A DNA stretch of 23,190 nucleotides. It comes from Chara braunii. Its lineage: Eukaryota; Streptophyta; Charophyceae; Charales; Characeae. Position numbers and translations under genes: made by a program. Shown piece by piece: positions 17,651-23,190 of the stretch. The stretch lies in assembly GCA_003427395.1 (NCBI GenBank), contig BFEA01001047.1, positions 88,088 through 111,277 on the forward strand. The letters run 5' to 3'. The stretch's first letter is position 1; each line of letters begins with the position of its first letter. The notes below the pieces were generated by a model. The model saw only the letters and a list, made by a program, of their open reading frames with translations. It searched no databases and was not told the DNA's origin.

Positions 17651-18190
17651 GCCCGGGGGCGGGCGGAGGGGGGGGGGGGGGAGATAATTTACAAAAAAGT
17701 ATTTTTTGCAAAATTAAAATGGATTAATGCTGATTCGAATTAATTAAAGTTTTTCGAGGTTAATTCGAGAATACGCCTTGGGAAGAAATTCAAGAAGAAT
17801 CCAAAGTAGGAAAACTTGCAAAACGAAAATTTCCAGAAACTTTTGCTGAAAATATCAAAAAAGGGAAAAAGGAGATAATTGATTTCAAAGAAAAATAAAT
17901 TCCGATTTGGGTTTAATTTTATTCGAAATTAATTTTGGGGTATGGTTTTGCAAAAACGTGAAAATTTGGAAAAAGGATTTAAGTAATGCTAAAATATTGT
18001 CGAGTTTTAAGAAAGGAGAAAAAAGAATTGATCACAAGGCGTTTTCGAATTTCAAGATAATTTCAAAATATAAAAAGGGGAATTTTATGAACTAAGATAT
18101 TCGAGAAAAAAAATAATTAAAATTATTTTTAAATTTTGAAAAAAAAAATGGAAAAATAATTTAATTAATTCCAACCTATTTCAGTTTTTT
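17651..18190 (-). other. AT-rich leader, probably of element 2
   Basis: A G-rich run (17669-17682) next to gag, then about 500 bp of very AT-rich DNA with A and T runs and no reading frame of note. Its place next to gag and its composition match the AT-rich leader of element 1 (4207-4735), so a 5' leader is the likeliest reading. It could also be part of the LTR of element 4, since no primer-binding site separates the two. Confidence 0.45.
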
Positions 18191-18545
18191 TGAAAAAGAA
18201 TGAATTTTTCCCAAGAAGCTTTCGATAGGTCCCGGTGGGCTGAGGCCCAGTCCAAACAAATCAGGCCCAGGGCCTGTGGTGGTTACTTGTGTCCAACTGC
18301 CCTCGGCCTGTGTTTGGCCCATATCCTGTATCCATCCCGGGGCCTGCCTTCCATACATGCAAACACAAGGCCTGGGCTTGGGTGCTCTCAACCAACAGGC
18401 GTTGAGTAACTGCCTGAATTTTCACCAGTTGCGTTGTGGCCGAAATAGGGACCCTCAGGTCCTCATCGAGCCTACCTTCACTTAGGGTGGCCGACGTATT
18501 GCATGACAGGGCCATAAAGGGGCTCTTTGGGGCCTTGGCCTCACA
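18191..18545 (-). repeat. 3' LTR of element 4 (left end unresolved)
   Basis: On the minus strand TGTGAGGCCAAGG starts at 18545, immediately after a polypurine tract, 37 bases beyond the last pol stop. The sequence then runs leftward through GGCC-rich DNA. No matching LTR remains, because the 5' end of element 4 is missing, and no clear terminal ...CA end can be chosen between about 18280 and 17690. Confidence 0.45.
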
Positions 18546-18556
18546 TTCCCTCCTCC
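18546..18556 (-). promoter_or_regulatory. Polypurine tract of element 4
   Basis: The minus strand reads GGAGGAGGGAA directly before TGTGAGG, 26 bases after the stop of the chromodomain-like segment. Same compact layout as in element 1. Confidence 0.75.
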
Positions 18557-18582
18557 ATAACTTTGATAGACCTCTGAGAAGT

Positions 18583-19035
18583 TCAGTCTTCGATAATCTG
18601 GCATTTTCCCTTCTGCAAGGACTTCTCATAGTGAGCGACTACGTGTAGAGCGGTTTGCATCAGTTTCTCTCTTGTGAGCCATTAGTCCTCCTTTGGATCA
18701 GTGTGATGTCTGAACCGAACTCGATACTGCAGCTTCGGTTTCGTAGGACGTCCTCTGCCTGTTGGTCTTGGAACAGGCATCTCCCGGTGGTCAACAATAT
18801 CATCGATGTCGACCTCTCCATCCATGGTTGGGGGCAGCATTGAGCGACGAGATGGAAACTGATCTGTTTCCTTAAAAGGTGCAAGCTTTGAGGCGTGGAA
18901 AACAGGGTAAGTGCGTAAGTGGTCAGGGATGCGAACAACATAAGATGGTCCATCTGGTTCATCCCCCAAAACATCTAGAATCTCCCATGGTCCAAAGTAC
19001 TGTGGCATAAGCTTACAGGAGAGCCCGTACCTCTA
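18583..19035 (-). pseudogene. Integrase C terminus and chromodomain-like tail of element 4
   Basis: The minus strand from the TAG at 19033-19035 continues in the same frame: PQYFGPWEILDVLG (GPF/Y-type), YPVFHASKLAPF, then VDIDDIVDHRE and LQYRVRFRHHTDPKED, followed by TAA (18682-18684) and WLTREKLMQTALHVVAHYEK to the final TGA (18583-18585). The last part fits a divergent chromodomain. Two in-frame stops interrupt it but no indel is needed. Confidence 0.75.
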
Positions 19036-19989
19036 TCCTAGTTCAGAGGACTTTACCCAAACTCTTTCTCCTACCTGGAATGTAGATGGGCGGCGGTGTT
19101 TGTTTTCAGACTCTATCATCCCCACCTGTGCCTTGTGCATTTGCTCGACAGCCTGCTGCATCAGTTGCTCATATCGATAAGCGAATTCTAAGGTCCCTGG
19201 TGCAACAAATGACTGATTCTCAGGTAGTAGGAAGTCCAAAGGCAGTCTAGGCTTGAAAGTCAGTAGCAAGCTGTCCGGGCTTACTCCCGTTGCGCTGTGC
19301 ACAACGTTGTTGTACAAGCTGTCAATGAGAGCAAGTTTCTCAGCCTAGTCTACCTGATTCGGCTTGATGTAATGCCTCGGCAGGTGTTGTACAACGCGGT
19401 TCAACTGCTCTGCCTACCCATTCGCTTCTGGGTGATTGCCTGATGTCATTTGCAATTGCGTGCCCTGTTCTGCAGCTGCAACTTTCCACAGTTCACTAGT
19501 GAATCGAACATCCCGGTCACTAATGATAGACTTAGGCAGTCTGAAATCTCTGACCCAGTTCTCTTTGAACAACTTAATGACGTACTCAGTCTTTGCTGTT
19601 TTTGGCATTGCAACTAGTCTAGCATACTTACTAAACATATCCACAATAACAAAGATATGTCGCATTCCGGTCTTGCTGGTGACCAGTGTGTCCATGAAGT
19701 CTATGGAGGCCTTTCTGGAATCGGAAGGGGCTTGAGGAGCCCAAGAGGGGCCTGTGTACGGGGTTTGTCTCTCTGACAGACCTGACAAGTCTCCACGTAC
19801 AGCTTGGCATCTCTCATCATCATGGGCCACCAGAACCGCTGCAACAAATTGGCTGCAGTCTTCTTAAAGCCAAAATGTCCGGTGGCATCACGACACTCGC
19901 CTAGAAATAAACTACGCAAAGACTCTCTATTAGGCACACACAAACGCTTATTCCCAGCCTTCTCAAGGAACAACAAGTCGTTAACCAAC
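19036..19989 (-). pseudogene. Integrase of element 4
   Basis: The zinc-binding domain (about 19905-19770) reads LGECRDATGHFGFKKT ... CQVC: the first His of HHCC is missing (RDATGH where the family has H-D-...-GH). A frameshift lies near 19740. The core has SIDFMD, HIFVIVDMFSKYARL and SDRDVRF, and the third motif reads HPEANG, TAG (19414-19416), AEQLNR, so Glu is kept but a stop precedes it. A further TAG is at 19345-19347. From about 19740 to 18583 the frame has only in-frame stops. Confidence 0.85.
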
Positions 19990-20595
19990 TCAAACTCGCC
20001 AGAAGTCACTTTGTCCTTCGCCTCGAGTTTGCGGATGATCTCAAACTTGAACGGATCCTCGCGATAGGCTTCCACCATGGAACGAGTAACATCGTCCACA
20101 AGTCCAAACTCGGTGATCAGCGCACTGGAGAAATCAGGTCTACGCGGCAACGCATCAGCATCCTTGTTATACTCACCCTTGATATACTGGGGCTCGAAGT
20201 CATACTGCTTTATGACTTCAATCCAACGCTTCAGAGTGTCAGAGAGCACAGGTTGGGTTCTCATCCACTTTAGGGTCTGGTGATCAGTCCTGACGTAGAA
20301 GAACCTCCCAAGGAGATAGATCGTGCCTCCAATGGGTGAGCGCCTTGTAGATCGCATAGAGCTCCTTCTCGTAGGTGGACTTAGCCAACTTCTGAGAGGG
20401 CATCTTTTTGGACATGTACTCGGCATGCCTCAACTTTGGCCCCTCCTGCTGCGCAAGCTCGGCGCCTATGCCATATTGGCTAGCATCCGTGGTTACTATA
20501 AATGGCTTGTCAGGATCAAGAAGTTTCAAGACCTCATAATGCGTTAACGCATGCTTCAGATGTCTGAAAGCAGCCTCACACCTGTTTGTGCACTC
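19990..20595 (-). pseudogene. RNase H of element 4
   Basis: Minus-strand motifs: FIVTTDASQYGIGAELAQQ (near 20500), STYEKELYAIYKALTHWRH, YVRTDHQTLKWM and NKDADALPRRPD (near 20150; the usual ADALSRRPD has Ser to Pro). A TAG at 20596-20598 separates it from RT (LTRLDTP, stop, ECTNRCEAAF), and a frameshift near 20310-20330 lies between THWRHDL and LLGRFFY. Confidence 0.85.
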
Positions 20596-21229
20596 CTATG
20601 GGGTGTCAAGGCGGGTCAAGTTCGTCAAAGGGGCGGCAACTATGCTATAGTTTTTCACAAAGTTGCGATAGTAGCCGGTCATCCCTAAGAAGGACATCAT
20701 CTTAGTCACAGACTGAGGACGCGGCCAGTCATGAATGCTGGCCACCTTCGCGTCATCCGGCTTCGGACCCTCCACGGAAATCTCATGACCCAAGTACAAG
20801 ATACGCGTGCTGGCAAACTCGACATTCCTACTAAAGATAAGTTTGTCATCGAGGTACACGATGACAAACTTGTCCAAGTAGTAATGAAAGATCCGATTCA
20901 TTGCGTGTTGAAAGGTGCCAGGAGCATTGCAAAGGCTGAATGGCATCACCAGAAACTCGTACAGACCGTACCTGGTCTGAAATGCGGTTTTGTGCTGATC
21001 CTTGGGCCGTATAGCAATCTGATGGTACCCGGACTTCAAATCTATTTTACTGAAGTACCGACACCCTTGCATTTGATCTAGCAAGTCGTCGATGCACGGT
21101 AGGGGCTTTCGGTTCTTGACAGTGATGGCATTGAGGTCCCTATAGTCAATGCACATCCTCAAAGTGCCCCCTTCTTTGGTACGAATAGAACTGGAGAACC
21201 ATAAGGAAAGACACTCGGCCAAATCCACC
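20596..21229 (-). pseudogene. Reverse transcriptase of element 4 with internal deletion
   Basis: RT motifs on the minus strand: LRMCIDYRDLNAITVKNRKP, YFSKIDLKSGYHQIAI, MPFSLCNAPGTFQHAMN and the catalytic YLDD (20845-20856) in the form YLDDKLIFSRN. Directly afterwards it reads VEFASTRILYLGHEIS; the roughly 25-30 residues usually found between these motifs are missing without loss of frame, an in-frame deletion near 20820. The frame is otherwise open to the TAG at 20596. A frameshift near 21170-21190 separates it from the preceding segment. Confidence 0.85.
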
Positions 21230-21893
21230 CCTTCTCTATAAGTTCCTTGAGTTGTTGGCGAAGCTCGTCAAGCTCGTCTGGAGACATCCGATAGATCCTA
21301 CCGTTCGGGATGCTAGACCCTGGGATAATCTCTATCGCGTGGACGACCTCCTTCTCAACCACCCCTGTCGGCTCTTCAAATAGATCAGGGTATTTAGCAA
21401 CTACTCCCTCTATCTCCGGTGGCATTTTCACCGGGTCGCCTGCAGCAGAGACATAAACTAGATACGTACCCTCCTCCTGATTTTGCTTATAGTAATTATA
21501 GTACGCGGCCGCACACATGCATCCATAGGACTCAATCAGACTACTAGCTTTGAACTTACGTAATCTGGCGGTCCCTCCACCTGGCAAAGTGTGTTTGACC
21601 ACTTTTCGGTCCCAGTCAAACTGGGGTTGTGCCACAGAGAGGTAGTGCATACCTAACAAGANGGCGGTCCCTCCACCTGGCAAAGTGTGTTTGACCACTT
21701 TTCGGTCCCAGTCAAACTGGGGTTGTGCCACAGAGAGGTAGTGCATACCTAACAAGATATCCATGGGGAGATCATCGCTCACTAGGAACGAGACATGATG
21801 TCTTAGTTCCCCTCCCGCGTGCGGGAAACAACACTCAACATCCTGGAGGTAGTCGTTGACTACCATGTCGAATCTGGACAGGACGGCCTTTCA
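21170..21893 (-). pseudogene. Truncated protease end and RT linker of element 4
   Basis: Minus-strand frame with KAVLSRFDMVVNDYLQDV, then MDILLGMHYLSVAQPQFDW (the second conserved protease strand), the linker YPDLFEEPTGVVEKEVVHAI and the start of RT (WIWPSVFPYGSPVLFVPKK). The DSGAT active-site strand should lie just upstream but is absent because the element is cut at about 21893. A 32-residue repeat (LLGMHYL...GGGTA) is produced by the single-N join at 21662 and is probably not real. Confidence 0.8.
21567..21757. other. Single-N join flanked by exact 95-bp duplication
   Basis: N at 21662. Bases 21567-21661 and 21663-21757 are identical. Copy plus N makes 96 bases, so the protease frame survives by chance with 32 duplicated residues. 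Unlike the LTR cases there is no natural tandem repeat here, so an unmerged contig overlap is the likeliest cause. Confidence 0.9.
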
Positions 21894-21941
21894 GTCCCCT
21901 TTTTTATTGTCATTGAAAGGCTGTCGTGTCCAGATTCGACA
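21866..21941. repeat. 28-bp inverted repeat at the break of element 4
   Basis: Arms 21866-21893 and 21914-21941 pair at 26 of 28 positions around a 20-nt T-rich spacer. The left arm is the last recognisable sequence of element 4 (KAVLSRFD on the minus strand); the right arm encodes nearly the same peptide (KAVVSRFD) on the plus strand and then stops resembling the element. Confidence 0.9.
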
Positions 21942-22404
21942 GGTAATTGAATTGGTTGGGCTCCTTTGGTCTGAGCGGTGGTAGTAGATTGGTATATGGG
22001 AATGGTGTTTGGGACCTCGTTCCAGTACCCTGCGTACGAACGTATCTGTATTTGTTAGAGGTCTGAAACATTCAAAATGTTCGATCAGTCCTAATGTATC
22101 TGGTCTAACGTCCAGTTCAAATACTTTTCACATGTCACGTAGTGGTGCGAGGCCCTTTGTCACATGGGTGTTTGAGGAGACCCGGTGTATTTTCTCCACA
22201 GACTCAGGGAGTGGTCATGATATTTCGAGGGTGTGGGAAGAACAGAGAGGGACAAACTTCTACTTGGCTTGACTGTCAACTATGGCTCGAAGCGAAGGAA
22301 GCAGATTGGAATATGTACAGAGTGCCCTTGTAAATTACACATGCCTGGAGACATCCTGCACCTGGCCAGTTTTCGAGATCGACAAGGGAAGATTCAAACT
22401 CATG
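21942..22404. other. Unassigned sequence right of element 4
   Basis: No feature I recognise. Two overlapping plus-strand open frames exist (22009-22272 and from 22233), the second containing a Cys-containing stretch IGICTECPCKLHMPGDIL before it enters the microsatellite, but they lack known domains and continue as poly-Phe or poly-Ser. Could be host intergenic DNA or an old transposon. Confidence 0.4.
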
Positions 22405-22658
22405 TCTTCTTCTTTTTTTTTTTTTTTTTTTCTTCTTCTTCTTCTTTTCTTCTTCTTCTTCTTCTTCTTCCTTCTTCTTTTTCTTCTTCCTTCGTCCCCT
22501 CCTCCTCCTCCTTCTTCTCCTCCTTCTTCTTCTCCTTCTTCTTCTTCTTCTCCTTCTTCTTCTCCTTCTTCTTCTTCTTCTCCTTCTTCTTCTTCCTCTT
22601 CTTCTCCTTCTTCTTCTTCTTCTTCTTCTTCTTCTTCTTCTTCTTCTTCTTCTTCTTT
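22405..22658. repeat. 254-bp polypyrimidine (TTC/CCT)n tract
   Basis: Only one purine (G at 22494) in 254 bases, composed of a T run, then TTC, TCC and CTT units. All three frames translate to low-complexity Phe, Ser or Leu; the minus strand gives Lys/Glu runs. Such mirror-like purine/pyrimidine tracts can form triplex DNA. Confidence 0.95.
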
Positions 22659-22677
22659 ATTATTATTATTATTATTA
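22656..22677. repeat. (ATT)n microsatellite
   Basis: About seven ATT units adjoining the pyrimidine tract, ending TTAAATTG. Confidence 0.9.
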
Positions 22678-22722
22678 AATTGTTCACATGCCCCTGCCTA
22701 TGGTGAAATGCCCCTATGACAA

Positions 22723-22862
22723 TTGCGAAACTTTGCAAAATACCCCACTCACTAACTGGACCTGTCATCTTTGGCAAATACCCCTACCGGGCCTTGCGAA
22801 ACTTTGCAAAATACCCCACTCAACTGGACGTGTCATCTTTGGCACATACCCCTACCGGGCCC
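22723..22862. repeat. 71-bp tandem repeat, two copies
   Basis: Copy 1 (22723-22793) and copy 2 (22794-22862) both start TTGCGAAACTTTGCAAAATA and end TACCCCTACCGGGCC; copy 2 lacks 4 bases (ACTA) inside and has a few substitutions. Each copy contains two TACCCC motifs. Confidence 0.9.
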
Positions 22863-23128
22863 TGGGCAACTTGTCTACAGGCCGCTGTATTTATGGCTGT
22901 TGGATCTTGCAGATCGCACAAAAAATGCGCCGGCCCCTCTAGCCTGGGGCCAGGGCATATGGAGAAGTTGGCAATGACCGGGACGGGCAGGTGCAAAAGT
23001 TGAGGGCATTTCTGCATACCCCTATGTTTTAGGGGTATCTAACGAAATAACCCAACTTTTAGGGGTATTTCAACAGTTTTCCTATTGGTATTCTTATTCC
23101 TCCTTTTTTTTTTCTTTCAATAATTTGG
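22863..23128. other. Non-coding DNA with a TACCCCTA hairpin and a T-rich run
   Basis: No gene. A perfect 9-bp inverted repeat, ATACCCCTA (23016-23024) and TAGGGGTAT (23030-23038), with another AGGGGTATT downstream. T-rich bases 23104-23118 are, on the minus strand, an A-rich run directly following the U6-like sequence. Confidence 0.6.
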
Positions 23129-23190
23129 AATTTTGGACCATTTCTAGATTCATGTGTGTCATCCTCTCGCAGGGGCCATGCTATTCTTCT
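23129..23190 (-). ncRNA. U6 snRNA-like sequence, probably a retropseudogene (5' part off-window)
   Basis: On the minus strand this reads as the 3' half of U6 snRNA: AGCATGGCCCCTGCG, then GATGACAC, then AGAAATGGTCCAAA. Compared from memory with plant U6 it differs at about 6 of 57 positions, including the internal stem-loop region (GCGCAAGG reads GCGAGAGG) and GATTAGC (reads GAATAGC). The AGC triad is kept; the ACAGAGA box falls at the window edge. No T run follows the 3' end, as a polymerase III gene needs; instead an A-rich run (GAAAGAAAAAAAAAA) follows. This suggests a reverse-transcribed copy. If the off-window part has an upstream element and TATA box, it could still be a diverged gene. 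Confidence 0.8.

Larger units (their letters stand above)
18191..21893 (-). mobile_element. Element 4: 5'-truncated Ty3/gypsy element
   Basis: Minus-strand element with the distal part of protease, RT, RNase H, integrase, a chromodomain-like tail, polypurine tract and the start of a 3' LTR. Everything upstream of the protease second half (5' LTR, leader, gag, protease active site) is missing. The break is at the inverted repeat 21866-21941. Its integrase tail resembles that of element 1 in plan (VFHASKLAPF, then YRVRF...), so the two may be in related lineages. Confidence 0.85.

Noticed and set aside
18385-18400. Possible minus-strand primer-binding site (TGGTTGAGAGC) for element 2
   Set aside because: It needs a gap and a mismatch against TGGTATCAGAGC, and no LTR end ...CA lies next to it.
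22400-22777. Open frames rich in Lys/Glu (minus) or Phe/Ser (plus)
   Set aside because: They are translations of the polypyrimidine tract.
22794-22862. GATGACACG shared by the 71-bp repeat (minus strand) and U6
   Set aside because: Nine bases only, changed in the other repeat copy, with no further U6 similarity around it.

Overview
The window is repeat DNA from a eukaryotic nuclear genome, most likely a streptophyte (land plant or charophyte alga). The reasons are several Ty3/gypsy elements of chromovirus type, two primer-binding sites that fit plant initiator-Met tRNA (TGGTATCAGAGC-like), and a U6 snRNA-like sequence close to the plant consensus at the right edge. A large charophyte genome would fit, but nothing here proves the genus. 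I found no intact host gene; every long protein-like stretch belongs to a broken retrotransposon or is a translated microsatellite.

Layout. (1) 1-1061: 5' end of a minus-strand LTR element (element 3), with an 839-bp LTR (223-1061), its TATA box and its primer-binding site; the body lies left of the window. (2) 1062-2106: unassigned DNA with a (TTC)n tract. (3) 2107-2754 and 11434-17650: an old minus-strand chromovirus (element 2) with gag, protease, RT, RNase H, integrase and chromodomain, all broken. Its likely 3' LTR (2107-2626) and polypurine tract (2627-2641) are separated from its body by a later insertion. (4) 2755-11429: that insertion is a complete plus-strand chromovirus (element 1) with two ~1.34-kb LTRs, primer-binding site, gag-pol, polypurine tract and a 4-bp target duplication (CTAT). 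It landed in a 53-bp minisatellite in the 3' region of element 2. (5) About 18190-21893: a third minus-strand gypsy element (element 4), cut off inside its protease, with the break at a 28-bp inverted repeat. (6) 21942-23100: non-coding DNA with a 254-bp pyrimidine tract and a 71-bp tandem repeat. (7) 23129-23190: minus-strand U6-like sequence with an A-rich tail, best read as a retropseudogene.

Order of events: element 2 inserted first; element 1 inserted into it later. By hand comparison the two LTRs of element 1 differ at roughly 5% of aligned sites (31 differences over about 600 bases), so element 1 is also old. Its pol carries stops, frameshifts and deletions, so nothing here can transpose on its own. 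Three single-N positions are each flanked by exact duplications of 77 or 95 bp. They look like unmerged assembly overlaps or unresolved tandem repeats and should not be read as biology.

No clear new biological system is visible. The best leads are a TATA box in the loop of a hairpin kept in both LTRs of element 1, the A-tailed U6 copy, the inverted repeat at the truncation of element 4, and a tRNA-T-arm-like hairpin motif shared by the LTR starts of elements 2 and 3.
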